Below are positions 1 through 9,360 of a stretch of 64,000 nt of DNA, piece after piece. The notes below the pieces were generated by a model. It did no database searches. It saw only the letters and a list, made by a program, of their open reading frames with translations, and was not told the origin of the DNA. Positions within the stretch are counted from its first letter, which is position 1. Each line of letters starts with the position of its first letter. Source of the DNA: Comamonadaceae bacterium (GTDB lineage: Bacteria > Pseudomonadota > Gammaproteobacteria > Burkholderiales > Burkholderiaceae_C); assembly GCA_947453965.1 (NCBI GenBank), contig CANGIQ010000001.1:116060-180059 (forward strand). The letters are read 5' to 3'. The position numbers and the translations under genes were made by a program.

Positions 1-2
1 TC

Positions 3-1022
3 TTGGCGGCGGGCAACCGGGCCATGGTCAAGATGTCGCACAACTCTGGCCGTTTGGCGGCCTTGTTGATCGAGATGGCGCCGCACTATTTTTCCGAAGA
101 CAAACTGAAGTTCTTCCACGACCCTGGTGACCGTGGGCCCGCGTTTTCGTCCCTCCCGTTTGACCATTTGCTGTTCACAGGGTCGGGCCACACAGGGCGT
201 GCGGTGATGGCCAATGCGGCCAAAAATCTGACCCCTGTCACCTTGGAGTTGGGTGGCAAATCACCGGCCATTGTGGGACCGGATTTTTCGATCCAACAAG
301 CGGCAGAACGCATCCTGTGGGCCAAGCTGTTCAACGCAGGACAAATTTGCACCACCGTGGACTATGTGTTTGTGCCCGAGGGCAGCGTGGATGCCTTTGT
401 GGCCCATTGCCAACGGTTGGTGCAAGAGCGTGTGCCAGACATCAATGGACCCGATGTCACCTCGATCATTGATCAGTCAGCCTACGACCGCTTGATGTTC
501 AGCCTCAACGATGCAGTGCAACAAGGCGCCACCGTGCTGAACTTGTTGCCTGAGCAAACAGCCAACCCCGCGCTGCGCAAAATCGCGCCGCATCTGGTGC
601 TCAATCCCACGTCAGAGATGTTGCTGATGCAACGTGAAATTTTTGGTCCGATTTTGCCGATCAAAACCTACCAACACCCCGACGAGGTGGTGGCGTACAT
701 CAACAGCCAAGACCGTCCCTTGGCGATTTACCCGTTCACCCACGACAGAGATTTGCAAGACTTCTACATCGCGCATGTGATGTCGGGCGGGGTCTCGGTC
801 AACGAAGCCTTGTTGCATGTGGCGCAGCACGACTTGCCCTTTGGTGGGGTGGGTGCAAGTGGTATGGGGCACTACCACGCGCAAGAAGGCTTCAACACCT
901 TTTCTAAATTGCGACCGGTGTTTTACCAAGGCCCGTTTTCAGCCATTCAAATGTTGTTCTTACCGCCGTACAAGGGGCGCGCTTTGACGCTGATGAATTG
1001 GCTCATCAAGCTCAAAGGGTAA
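3..1022 (+). CDS. Aldehyde dehydrogenase, coniferyl-aldehyde-dehydrogenase-like (5' truncated by window edge)
   Basis: ORF open at the window start; ALDH motifs FTGSGHTGRAVM, VTLELGGKSPAIV, FNAGQICTTVDYV; C-term LPFGGVGASGMGHYHAQEGFNTFSKLRPV. Confidence 0.85.
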   Translation: MAAGNRAMVKMSHNSGRLAALLIEMAPHYFSEDKLKFFHDPGDRGPAFSSLPFDHLLFTGSGHTGRAVMANAAKNLTPVTLELGGKSPAIVGPDFSIQQAAERILWAKLFNAGQICTTVDYVFVPEGSVDAFVAHCQRLVQERVPDINGPDVTSIIDQSAYDRLMFSLNDAVQQGATVLNLLPEQTANPALRKIAPHLVLNPTSEMLLMQREIFGPILPIKTYQHPDEVVAYINSQDRPLAIYPFTHDRDLQDFYIAHVMSGGVSVNEALLHVAQHDLPFGGVGASGMGHYHAQEGFNTFSKLRPVFYQGPFSAIQMLFLPPYKGRALTLMNWLIKLKG

Positions 1023-1032
1023 ACTGTGACCC

Positions 1033-1671
1033 ATGTCTGAACTCCTGAACAAACTCCAGTGGCGCTATGCCACCAAAAAAATGAACCCCACATTGGCGGT
1101 TCCCGAAGAAAAAGTCGCACGCATTTTGGAGGCCATCCGTTTGGCCCCCACCTCCAGTGGTCTTCAGCCCTATGAAGTCATCGTGGTGAAAAACAAAGCG
1201 GTGCGCGAGAAAATCAAAGCCGTGGCCTTTGGTCAGCAACAAGTCGAAGATGGCTCACACCTGTTGGTCTTTGCCGCTTGGGACGACTACACCCCCGAGC
1301 GCATCAACATGATGTTTGACCTGACCAATGAAGCGCGTGGCGGCACCAACGAAGGTTGGGAAAACTACCGCAAGATGTTGCTCAACAACTACCCCACACG
1401 CGGTGCCGAAGTGAACTTTCAGCACGCCGCCAAGCAAGCCTACATTGGCCTCGGCGCTGCCGTGATTGCTGCCGCCTTTGAAGAAGTCGACGCCACGCCG
1501 ATGGAAGGTTTTGACCCTAAGGCCGTGGACGAGATCTTGGGTTTGTCTGCACGCGGTTTGCGCAGCGTGCTGATCTTGCCTTTGGGCTACCGCGAGGCCG
1601 ACAAAGACTGGTTGGTGAACCTCAAGAAAGTGCGTCGTCCAAACGCGCAGTTCATCACAGAAGTCAACTGA
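1033..1671 (+). CDS. NAD(P)H-dependent oxidoreductase, nitroreductase family (NfsB-like)
   Basis: Full-length 212 aa ORF; RLAPTSSGLQPYEVIVV and AYIGLGAAVIAAAFEEVDATPMEGFDP are nitroreductase-typical. Confidence 0.85.
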   Translation: MSELLNKLQWRYATKKMNPTLAVPEEKVARILEAIRLAPTSSGLQPYEVIVVKNKAVREKIKAVAFGQQQVEDGSHLLVFAAWDDYTPERINMMFDLTNEARGGTNEGWENYRKMLLNNYPTRGAEVNFQHAAKQAYIGLGAAVIAAAFEEVDATPMEGFDPKAVDEILGLSARGLRSVLILPLGYREADKDWLVNLKKVRRPNAQFITEVN

Positions 1672-1684
1672 TAGCCTGAACCGT

Positions 1685-1727
1685 CAAGCGTCTGCGCACC
1701 TGCGAGTGCTCAGGCGCTTGTTTGTTT
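1685..1727 (+). terminator. Putative rho-independent terminator of the nitroreductase gene
   Basis: CAAGCGTCTG...CAGGCGCTTG inverted repeat (one G-U) followed by TTTGTTT; right arm overlaps the 3' end of the convergent gene. Confidence 0.5.
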
Positions 1728-2861
1728 CAGATCGACCTGCGCGCTTGAAAAATCAGCCACGCCGCTGAGTTGCATGGCGCGGCGCAATTCATCGATCAAG
1801 ATTTCAATCGCCCGGTGTGCGCCTGCTTCGCCGCCCGCACAGGCGCCGAACAGCGCGGCTCGCCCAATGCCCACGGCATTGGCGCCGAGGGCTTTGGCCG
1901 TCAGGGCATCGACGCCGCGTCGCACGCCCGAGTCCATGATCAGCGTGGCGCGCCCTTGTAATGCGGCGTGAATGGCAGGCACGGAGTCGGCCGCCGCGAT
2001 GGCGCCATCGAGCTGGCGCCCGCCGTGGTTGGAGACCCAAATGCCGTCAATCCCCATTTCTGCCATGCGTGCGGCGTCCGCCGTGTGTTGCACGCCTTTG
2101 ACGAGCAGCTTGCCCTTCCACTGGTCGCGCAAGCGGGCCAGGTCTGACCATTGGTAGCTGGCGTTCAGGCTTTGGCCCACGCGTGCAGCGATGGTCAGGC
2201 CCGCGCCTTCTTCGTCCATGAGGTCACGCACGTTTTCAAACTCGGGCAGACCCGCACGCAGCATTTGCCAGGCCCAAGCGGGGTGGGTGAGGCCTTCCCA
2301 AAGGTGCTTGCCTTGGAAGCGCAGGGGAATCGAAATGCCGTTGCGCAAGTCACGCTCACGTTTGCCGCCCACAGGCAGGTCGACGGTGACCACCAAGGCT
2401 TCATAGCCTGCGGCTTGCGCGCGGGCTACCAGCTGGTCGTTGACGCTGGGGTTCTTCAACACATACAGCTGAAACCACAAGCGGCCTTGCACCGCACGCG
2501 CCATGCGCTCAATGCTGGTGGTCGACATGGTGGACAAGGTGTACGCAATGCCGTGCGATGTGGCGGCACGCGCAATCGCAATATCGGCCTCTGGCCAACC
2601 GAGCACGCATGAGCCCATGGGGCTGACCACAAAGGGCGCCGCCCAGGTGTGACCGAAGATGGGCGTGTCGAGTGTGGGTTGGGCCACATCGACCAACACA
2701 CGCGGCACGATGCGGTGGCGTGTGAGCGCATGGCGGTTGTCGGCCAGCGTGCGTTCGTCTTCGGCGCCGCCGTCGATGAATTCAAACACTGAGCGGGGCA
2801 GGCGTCGGCGTGCCATGTCACGCAGATCGTCAATGGAGAGGGCGCGTTCGAGTCGGGTCAT
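1710..2861 (-). CDS. FMN-dependent alpha-hydroxy-acid dehydrogenase/oxidase (mandelate/lactate dehydrogenase family)
   Basis: SIDDLRDMARRRLPRSVFEFIDGGAEDE N-term and WVSNHGGRQLDGA active-site motif; internal ATG at 2861 chosen over the longer ORF because it overlaps the upstream stop (ATGA). Confidence 0.88.
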   Translation of the reverse strand: MTRLERALSIDDLRDMARRRLPRSVFEFIDGGAEDERTLADNRHALTRHRIVPRVLVDVAQPTLDTPIFGHTWAAPFVVSPMGSCVLGWPEADIAIARAATSHGIAYTLSTMSTTSIERMARAVQGRLWFQLYVLKNPSVNDQLVARAQAAGYEALVVTVDLPVGGKRERDLRNGISIPLRFQGKHLWEGLTHPAWAWQMLRAGLPEFENVRDLMDEEGAGLTIAARVGQSLNASYQWSDLARLRDQWKGKLLVKGVQHTADAARMAEMGIDGIWVSNHGGRQLDGAIAAADSVPAIHAALQGRATLIMDSGVRRGVDALTAKALGANAVGIGRAALFGACAGGEAGAHRAIEILIDELRRAMQLSGVADFSSAQVDLKQTSA

Positions 2862-3712
2862 GAGCGCATCGCGTCTGAAGACGGCAAGGTGGTGCCGTGT
2901 TGTTTGAGTGTCACCGCCAGCGTGCTCAAGGCGCGGTAGGCCTGGGCAGCAATGGGGTTCCATTGTTCGACAACTGCAGCTTGCGCATGCACCACGGCGG
3001 TGTCGCCGCGTGCTGCGGGGCCAGTCAAGGCCTGTGCCGGGCCCATGGCCAACAGGTTGTCGGTGGTGCTGGTGAGCAAGGCGCGGTTCAAGGTGTTCAC
3101 CATCTCGGGCGACACGCCCGCGCTGCGCCACGCGTCTTGCGCAATGCCTTGCAACACGCCGGTGAAGTTGCTTGAGAACACCGCCGCAGCGTGGTACAGC
3201 GCTTTGTGTTCGCTGTTGATGTCAAAGCACACGCCGCCAATCGCTGACAAATGCGTACGCAGCCATTCAACCGCCAGTTCAGAACCTTCCAGTGCGCAAG
3301 GTGTGCCCGCAAACTGACGCACCCCTGTTTCAGGTGCAGCAAAGTTCAACACCGGGTGCACGCTGGCGACTTGCCAGCCTTTGGCCTGCAAGGGCGCCAG
3401 GGCTTGTGCGCTTAAAAAACCGCTGCAATGAAACGCGATGGCAGGGGGTGCATCGGGCGCCAAGGTGTCGGCCAATTGCTGGGCCACGTTGGCGATCTGC
3501 GTGTCGGGGACCGAGAGCATCCACACCTCTGCAGCATGCATCTGTGCCAGTTGTGGCACGGCGCTGCCAGCGCCAAGAAAGCGGGCCGCTTGCTCGGCGT
3601 TGGACAGGTTGCGAGAATGAAGGTCTTGCAGCGTGACCTGGTTTTTTTCAAGCAGCAGCCGCGCAATGGTTTGTCCCACGCGGCCGCAGCCGATCACGTT
3701 CAAGCGCTTCAT
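2858..3712 (-). CDS. Rossmann-like / DUF2520 domain protein
   Basis: N-term MKRLNVIGCGRVGQTIARLLLE Rossmann motif; SVHPVLNFA and FSSNFTGVLQGIAQDA pattern of DUF2520 proteins. Confidence 0.75.
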   Translation of the reverse strand: MKRLNVIGCGRVGQTIARLLLEKNQVTLQDLHSRNLSNAEQAARFLGAGSAVPQLAQMHAAEVWMLSVPDTQIANVAQQLADTLAPDAPPAIAFHCSGFLSAQALAPLQAKGWQVASVHPVLNFAAPETGVRQFAGTPCALEGSELAVEWLRTHLSAIGGVCFDINSEHKALYHAAAVFSSNFTGVLQGIAQDAWRSAGVSPEMVNTLNRALLTSTTDNLLAMGPAQALTGPAARGDTAVVHAQAAVVEQWNPIAAQAYRALSTLAVTLKQHGTTLPSSDAMRS

Positions 3713-3730
3713 GTTGGCGTTCCGTCGTCC

Positions 3731-4819
3731 TTAGGCCTTGCGTGTGGCCATGTAGTTGTCGAAGGGCATCTCGCAGAACTGAGACCACATCACTTGCTCG
3801 TCGCGGAACTTAGACCAGGGGGTGTAGATCTTCTTGAACGCAGGGCTCTTTTCAGACAACTCGGCATAGAGCTCAGTGGCGGCTTTGTTGCACATGTTCA
3901 AGACGGGCGTGGGGAAGCGGCGCAATTGCGCACCACCGGCCACCAAGCGGCGCAAAGCCTGTGGGTTGGTCACGTCGTACTTGGCGGTGGACCATTGGTT
4001 GGCTTCTGCGGCGGCCACGCGCAGGGCGGCGGCGTAGTCGGCAGGCAGTGCGGCCATGGCCTTGGGGTTGATGAACAATGACAAGGTTGCCGCGCCCTCC
4101 CACCAGCCGGGGTAGTAATAGAACTTGGCCACTTTGTGCAGGCCCAAGTGCTCGTCATCGGCGGGGCCCACAAACTCGGCTGCATCGAGCACGCCTTTTT
4201 CCAAGGCAGGGTACAAATCGCCCGCCGCCAATTGCTGTGGCACCACACCGAGTTTGGACAAGACCATGCCGGCCAAGCCGCCGACGCGGAACTTCAAGCC
4301 CTTGAGGTCTTCCACAGTTTTGATTTCCTTGCGGTACCAGCCGGCCATTTGTGCACCGGTGTTGCCCACGGGCAGGTGCTGTACGCCATAGTTGGAGAAA
4401 AACTCGTTCATCAGCTCTTGGCCGCCGCCCAAATACATCCAGGCGTTTTGGCCGCGTGCGTTCAGGCCAAAGGGCAGGGCGGTGGCAAAACCAAACGCGG
4501 GATCTTTGCCAATGTAGAAGTAGCTGGCGCTGTGGCCGGCCTCAACCGAGCCGCTTTGCACCGCGTCGAACACTTGCAGCGGTGGCACCAATTCGCCAGC
4601 CGCGTGCATGCTGATTTTGAAACGGTTGTCCGTGAGTTCGGCCACACGCTTACACATGTTGTCGACGGCACCATAAATCGTGTCTAAAGACTTGGGATAG
4701 CTCGACGCCAAGCGCCAACGAATCTCGGGACGGGTCGATTGGGCAATGGCCGGTGCTGCCAATGTCGATGCGATGCCGCCGGCAATGCCTGCGGTGCTGA
4801 CAAATTTTCTGCGTTGCAT
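3731..4819 (-). CDS. TRAP transporter substrate-binding protein (DctP/TakP-like), Tat-type signal
   Basis: MQRRKFVSTAGIAGGIASTLAAPAIAQ leader; AAGELVPPLQVFDAVQSGSVEAGHSASYFYIGKDPAFGFATALPFGL; start refined to ATG at 4819. Confidence 0.88.
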   Translation of the reverse strand: MQRRKFVSTAGIAGGIASTLAAPAIAQSTRPEIRWRLASSYPKSLDTIYGAVDNMCKRVAELTDNRFKISMHAAGELVPPLQVFDAVQSGSVEAGHSASYFYIGKDPAFGFATALPFGLNARGQNAWMYLGGGQELMNEFFSNYGVQHLPVGNTGAQMAGWYRKEIKTVEDLKGLKFRVGGLAGMVLSKLGVVPQQLAAGDLYPALEKGVLDAAEFVGPADDEHLGLHKVAKFYYYPGWWEGAATLSLFINPKAMAALPADYAAALRVAAAEANQWSTAKYDVTNPQALRRLVAGGAQLRRFPTPVLNMCNKAATELYAELSEKSPAFKKIYTPWSKFRDEQVMWSQFCEMPFDNYMATRKA

Positions 4820-4845
4820 GGTGGGTCTCCTGTGGTGAATGAAAG

Positions 4846-5622
4846 TTAAACCTCGGGTGTGGCGTCGAGCATGCGAATGCGTGCTTTCTCCACATGGCTG
4901 CGCATGGCGCGTCGTGCGCCTTCGGCGTCTTGTTGTTTGATCAGTTCGTAAATCGCACGGTGCTCGCCCATGGCGTCTTGGGTGCGCCGCCAGGGCTTGA
5001 GTTGCGCCATGTGTCGCCACAAATTGATGGCGTGGCTGACATCGTATTCGAGCGACTTGAGCACCTGCGCTAGGCGCGGATTGGCACTGGCCTGACCAAT
5101 CGCTTCATGAAAACCAAAATCAAAGTGGTGCGCCACATCGCCCTTGGCCACGGCATCTTCAAAGCCGGTGAGCATGCTTTCCATGCGCTCCAGGTCGGCC
5201 GTGGTGCGTCGCAGCGCGGCGAAGTAGGCGCACTCGGGCTCAATCACCAAGCGCAACTCCAGGCCATGAACCAGGTAACTCATGTCGGAGCCCGTGCTTG
5301 TGGGCGAAGCGGGCACTTTGTGGGTGGCACGCACGTAGGTGCCTGAGCCTTGGATGGACTCGATCAACTGGTCTTTTCGCAGCCGGTCCAGTGCTTGGCG
5401 CACCACCGGGCGCGAGACTTGAAAAAACGCCGCCAATTGGACCTCGGCAGGCAGCCGCGTGTCGGGTGCGAGCTTGCCCGTCATGATGGCGTGGAACAAG
5501 CTCTCGTACACCCGTTCGGCAAAGCGCTCATGGCGCACGGGCTCTAAGCCCAGCTCTTCGGGCGAGCTCAGGCTGACGGTCTCGTCACGCGGGGCAAGAA
5601 GGGCTTTGGCGTCTTTGGGCAT
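4846..5622 (-). CDS. GntR family transcriptional regulator (FadR/FCD subfamily)
   Basis: ESLFHAIMTGKLAPDTRLPAEVQLAAFFQVSRPVVRQALDRL wHTH followed by an FCD-like helical domain. Confidence 0.88.
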   Translation of the reverse strand: MPKDAKALLAPRDETVSLSSPEELGLEPVRHERFAERVYESLFHAIMTGKLAPDTRLPAEVQLAAFFQVSRPVVRQALDRLRKDQLIESIQGSGTYVRATHKVPASPTSTGSDMSYLVHGLELRLVIEPECAYFAALRRTTADLERMESMLTGFEDAVAKGDVAHHFDFGFHEAIGQASANPRLAQVLKSLEYDVSHAINLWRHMAQLKPWRRTQDAMGEHRAIYELIKQQDAEGARRAMRSHVEKARIRMLDATPEV

Positions 5623-5663
5623 GTTGGCATTATCAGCAAAGTTGTTCGCTTGGGTGGCTTAAA

Positions 5664-5707
5664 TGGTAAATTAAATGAACAAATTAAGGGTATCCGTGGT
5701 AAATTAA
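5664..5707. promoter_or_regulatory. Direct repeats TGGTAAATTAA in a divergent intergenic region, candidate regulator sites
   Basis: TGGTAAATTAA at 5664-5674 and 5697-5707 (33 bp apart); further AAATTAA core at 5681. Confidence 0.4.
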
Positions 5708-5790
5708 GGCTGAATTTGGCAGTTTAAGTAAATCCTGTTTACAACTAAAAGCATGCCTCTGGTTTTGTGTTTTCTTCTCTTTCAAGCCTT

Positions 5791-7224
5791 ATGAAACAAC
5801 ATTTCATCAACAACCGCTGGGTGGCGCCTGCCAGCGGCGAGTTCATCCCTGTCATCAACCCCTCGAACGGCCAAACCTTTGACAACTTGGCGCGGGGCAA
5901 TGCGCAAGACATCGATGTGGCTGTGCGCGCCGCACGTGCGGCCTTTGAAGGTCCTTGGGGTCGTTTGACCGCCACCGAGCGTGGTCGCTTGTTGCAAAAG
6001 CTCTCGCAAGCCATGCTCGACCATGCCGAAGAATTGGCCCAGCTGGAATCGCAAGATTGCGGCAAACCGCTCAAACAAGCACGTGCCGATGTGACCGCCA
6101 TTGCGCGTTACTTCGAGTTTTATGCGGGCGCGGCCGACAAGCTCATGGGCGAAACCATTCCCTACCAAAACGGCTACACCGTGCTCACCTTGCGCGAGCC
6201 ACAGGGCGTGACCGGCCACATCGTGCCTTGGAACTATCCGTTGCAAATTTTTGGCCGCAGCGTGGGCGGCTCCTTGGCGGCGGGCAATGCCTGCGTGGTC
6301 AAGCCCGCCGAAGATGCGTGTTTGTCGCTCTTGCGCGTGGCTGAAATTGCGGCCGAGGTGGGCTTTCCTGCGGGTGCCATCAACGTGGTGACGGGCTACG
6401 GCCATGAAGCAGGCGACGCCTTGACGCGCCACCCAGGCATTGACCACATCTCGTTCACCGGCTCCCCCAACATTGGCAAGCTGGTGGTGCAAATTGCGGC
6501 CGAGCACCACACGCCTGTGACCACCGAGCTGGGCGGCAAGTCGCCCCAAGTGGTGTTTGCCGATGCCGACTTGGATGTCTTGGTGCCTGTGGTGGTCAAC
6601 GCCATTGTGCAAAACGCGGGTCAAACCTGTTCGGCAGGCAGCCGCGTGTTGGTGGAGCGCAGCATCTACGAAACCGTGATCGCGCGCCTGACCCAGACGT
6701 TTGAGCAACTGCGTGTCGGCCCTGCCGAGATGGACTTGGATTGCGGCCCCTTGATTCGCCAGACCCAACTGCAACGCGTGAAGGGTTTCTTGGACGAAGC
6801 CCAACGCGACGGTTTGAAAATTGCGGCCCAAGGCCAGCTGGTCAAAGAAGCCTCGTCAGACGGTTTCTATCAAGTGCCCACCTTGATTCGCGATGTGCCA
6901 CCCACGCACCGCCTGGCGCAAGAAGAAGTGTTTGGCCCGGTGGTTGCCATCATGCCGTTTGACGACGAAGCCCACGCGGTCGCGCTGGCCAACGGCACCG
7001 AATTTGGTTTGGTCTCCAGCATTTGGACCCGTGACGGTGCGCGCCAGATGCGCTTGGCGCGTCAGATGCGTTCGGGCCAGGTGTTCATCAACAACTACGG
7101 CGCAGGCGGCGGCATTGAGCTGCCGTTTGGCGGTGTCAAAGCCAGCGGCCATGGCCGCGAAAAAGGTTTTGAGGCTTTGTACAGCTTCACCGTCTTGAAG
7201 ACCATTTCGATCAAACACGATTGA
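5791..7224 (+). CDS. Aldehyde dehydrogenase family protein
   Basis: VTTELGGKSPQVVFADADLDV, NAGQTCSAGSRVLVERSIY, LPFGGVKASGHGREKGFEALYSFTVLKTISI; ATG at 5791 preferred over GTG at 5767. Confidence 0.9.
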   Translation: MKQHFINNRWVAPASGEFIPVINPSNGQTFDNLARGNAQDIDVAVRAARAAFEGPWGRLTATERGRLLQKLSQAMLDHAEELAQLESQDCGKPLKQARADVTAIARYFEFYAGAADKLMGETIPYQNGYTVLTLREPQGVTGHIVPWNYPLQIFGRSVGGSLAAGNACVVKPAEDACLSLLRVAEIAAEVGFPAGAINVVTGYGHEAGDALTRHPGIDHISFTGSPNIGKLVVQIAAEHHTPVTTELGGKSPQVVFADADLDVLVPVVVNAIVQNAGQTCSAGSRVLVERSIYETVIARLTQTFEQLRVGPAEMDLDCGPLIRQTQLQRVKGFLDEAQRDGLKIAAQGQLVKEASSDGFYQVPTLIRDVPPTHRLAQEEVFGPVVAIMPFDDEAHAVALANGTEFGLVSSIWTRDGARQMRLARQMRSGQVFINNYGAGGGIELPFGGVKASGHGREKGFEALYSFTVLKTISIKHD

Positions 7225-7271
7225 GTGCCATTGATCTCGCCTCACACACAGAACACACACGCGGAGCAGCT

Positions 7272-8144
7272 ATGAAAAAAATCGGAATGATCGGCATTGG
7301 CATGATGGGTCACGGCATCGCCACCAACTTGCTCAAGCACGGGCAAGACCTGTCGGTGCTAGAGCATCCTGGCAACCAGCCGCTGGACGCCTTGATCGCC
7401 GCCGGCGCGCACACGTTCAAAACGCCCAAAGACTTGGCCAGCCACTGCGATGTGATCATTTTGTGCGTCACCGGCACGCCGCAAGTCGAAGCCGTGTTGA
7501 CAGGGGACGATGGTGTGTTGCAAGGCCTGCGTGCAGGCACCACCGTCATCGACTGTTCCACAGCCGTGCCTTCGTCGACCGAAAAATTGGCGCAACTCGT
7601 GGTGGCCAAAGGCGGGCTCTTTTTGGATTCACCCATGACGCGCACGCCCAAAGAAGCGGCCGAGGGGCGGCTCAATTTGCTGGTGGGTGGCGATGTGGCG
7701 CTTTTCGAAGCGTGCAAACCCATTCTGTCGTGCTTTGCCGAGAACATCGTGCATGTGGGCCCGATTGGTGCCGGGCACCGCATGAAGCTGTTGCACAACT
7801 ATGTGTCGTTGGGCATGGTCACCTTGTTGGCTGAAGCTGCCGCTTGCGCGCAGCGCTCGGGCGTGCAAGCCCAAACCTTTGTCGATGTGCTCGCCATGGG
7901 CGGTGGCTGGGGTGCGGCGCTGGACCGCTTGAAGCCCTTCTTGGCCAATGGCGATAGCTCGAACTTGCGCTTCAGCATGGCCAATGCGCTCAAAGATATG
8001 AGCTATTACAACGCCATGGCGCAAGACAGCCATGCTGATCACACCGTGGCCGAGGCGGTCAAACGCACCCTGGAGCGTGCTTGCCAGGAAGGTGATCCGC
8101 AAGCCTTGTTGCCCGAGATCATTCCTCTGATCGCTAAGCGCTAA
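7272..8144 (+). CDS. NAD(P)-dependent oxidoreductase, 3-hydroxyisobutyrate dehydrogenase / beta-hydroxyacid dehydrogenase family
   Basis: MKKIGMIGIGMMGHGIATNLLKHG Rossmann motif; FLDSPMTRTPKEAAEGRLNLLVGG and GAGHRMKLLHNYVSLG. Confidence 0.88.
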   Translation: MKKIGMIGIGMMGHGIATNLLKHGQDLSVLEHPGNQPLDALIAAGAHTFKTPKDLASHCDVIILCVTGTPQVEAVLTGDDGVLQGLRAGTTVIDCSTAVPSSTEKLAQLVVAKGGLFLDSPMTRTPKEAAEGRLNLLVGGDVALFEACKPILSCFAENIVHVGPIGAGHRMKLLHNYVSLGMVTLLAEAAACAQRSGVQAQTFVDVLAMGGGWGAALDRLKPFLANGDSSNLRFSMANALKDMSYYNAMAQDSHADHTVAEAVKRTLERACQEGDPQALLPEIIPLIAKR

Positions 8145-8182
8145 TCCCCTTCACCGCGTAATCTTTTGAACAGTGAGCTGCC

Positions 8183-9265
8183 ATGACCTATGACATCGTG
8201 ACCATCGACGGCGACGGCATCGGCCCCGAGGTGAACCAGTCAGCCATTGAGGTGCTGCGCGAAGCCTGTGGGTCTGCGCTGCTCAACTTCATGCCTTTCG
8301 ACGGCGGGGCAGGGCATTATGTGAAGACCGGTCATGTGTTGCCCGACGAGACCTTGAACGCGTGTCGCAACGCGCATGCCATGTTGCATGGCGCAGCGGG
8401 TTTGCCCGGCGTTACCTATGCCGATGGCACCGAGGTGGGCAACGACTTGCATTTGCAGCTGCGCTTCAAGCTCGATTTGTTTGCCAATGTGCGTCCGATT
8501 CGCTTGTACCAAGGGGTGAAGTCCACCTTGGCCGATTGGTCGGCCGGCCAAATTGATTACGTGATCGTGCGTGAAAACACCGAAGGTCTGTACGCCAGCC
8601 GCGGTGCCGGCGTGAACTTGCGCAACGAATTGGTGACCGACACCCTAGTCATGACCCGCCTGGGTGTGGAACGTGTGGCCAAGTTTGCGTTTGACTTGTC
8701 ACGCCGCCGCAACGGCGCACCGCGCGATCACCAACGCCGTGTGACGGTGTGCGACAAAGCCAACATCTTGAAGACCTATGCCTTCTTTCGTGCCGTGTGT
8801 ACCGAAGTCGCGCAGTCGTATGCCGATGTGGAGATTGACTACGCCTATGCCGATGCCATCACGGTCCACATGCTCAAGAAGCCCGACTTTTACGACGTCA
8901 TCGTGGCCGAGAACATGTTTGGCGACATCATTTCTGATTTGGGCGCCGCCACCGTCGGCGGCCTGGGCATGGCCGCCTCGGCCGAGCTGGGTTTGAACCA
9001 TGGCCTGTTCCAAGGCGCCCACGGCTCAGCGCCCGACATTGCAGGCCAAGACGTGGCGAGCCCGATTGCCACCATCTTGTCCGGCGCCTTGATGCTGCGC
9101 TGGTTGGGCGACCGTCACCACGACGCAACCTTGAGCCAAGCCGCAGACCGGGTAGAGAAAGCGGTGGAAGACGTGCTGGCCCATGGCGACGCCGTGCCGC
9201 ACGACCAAGGCGGCCACGCCCGCTGTACCGAAGTGACGCAGGCGGTGTGCCGCCGTTTGCGCTGA
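8183..9265 (+). CDS. Isocitrate/isopropylmalate dehydrogenase family protein
   Basis: TIDGDGIGPEV, YVIVRENTEGLYAS, DAITVHMLKKPDFYDVIVAENMFGDIISDLGA, GSAPDIAGQDVASPIATILSGALML. Confidence 0.9.
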   Translation: MTYDIVTIDGDGIGPEVNQSAIEVLREACGSALLNFMPFDGGAGHYVKTGHVLPDETLNACRNAHAMLHGAAGLPGVTYADGTEVGNDLHLQLRFKLDLFANVRPIRLYQGVKSTLADWSAGQIDYVIVRENTEGLYASRGAGVNLRNELVTDTLVMTRLGVERVAKFAFDLSRRRNGAPRDHQRRVTVCDKANILKTYAFFRAVCTEVAQSYADVEIDYAYADAITVHMLKKPDFYDVIVAENMFGDIISDLGAATVGGLGMAASAELGLNHGLFQGAHGSAPDIAGQDVASPIATILSGALMLRWLGDRHHDATLSQAADRVEKAVEDVLAHGDAVPHDQGGHARCTEVTQAVCRRLR

Positions 9266-9306
9266 ATCTTTGAAAAAGGGGAGATACCTAGTACATCCCC
9301 TAGTGC

Positions 9307-9320
9307 GTTAACTGGTTAAC
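9307..9320. promoter_or_regulatory. GTTAACTGGTTAAC repeat upstream of the apnO-like gene, candidate operator
   Basis: Two GTTAAC palindromes separated by 2 bp in the 95-bp intergenic region. Confidence 0.35.
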
Positions 9321-9360
9321 TCGTCATACCATCACGCCACTATATGAGTGGAGTGTTGGA

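Noticed and set aside
2861-3131. 90-aa N-terminal extension of the alpha-hydroxyacid dehydrogenase ORF
   Set aside because: Lies inside the DUF2520 gene in another frame and is R/H-rich; ATG at 2861 with ATGA overlap is the better start.
5782-6831. 349-aa minus-strand ORF opposite the aldehyde dehydrogenase
   Set aside because: Shadow ORF of a conserved ALDH.
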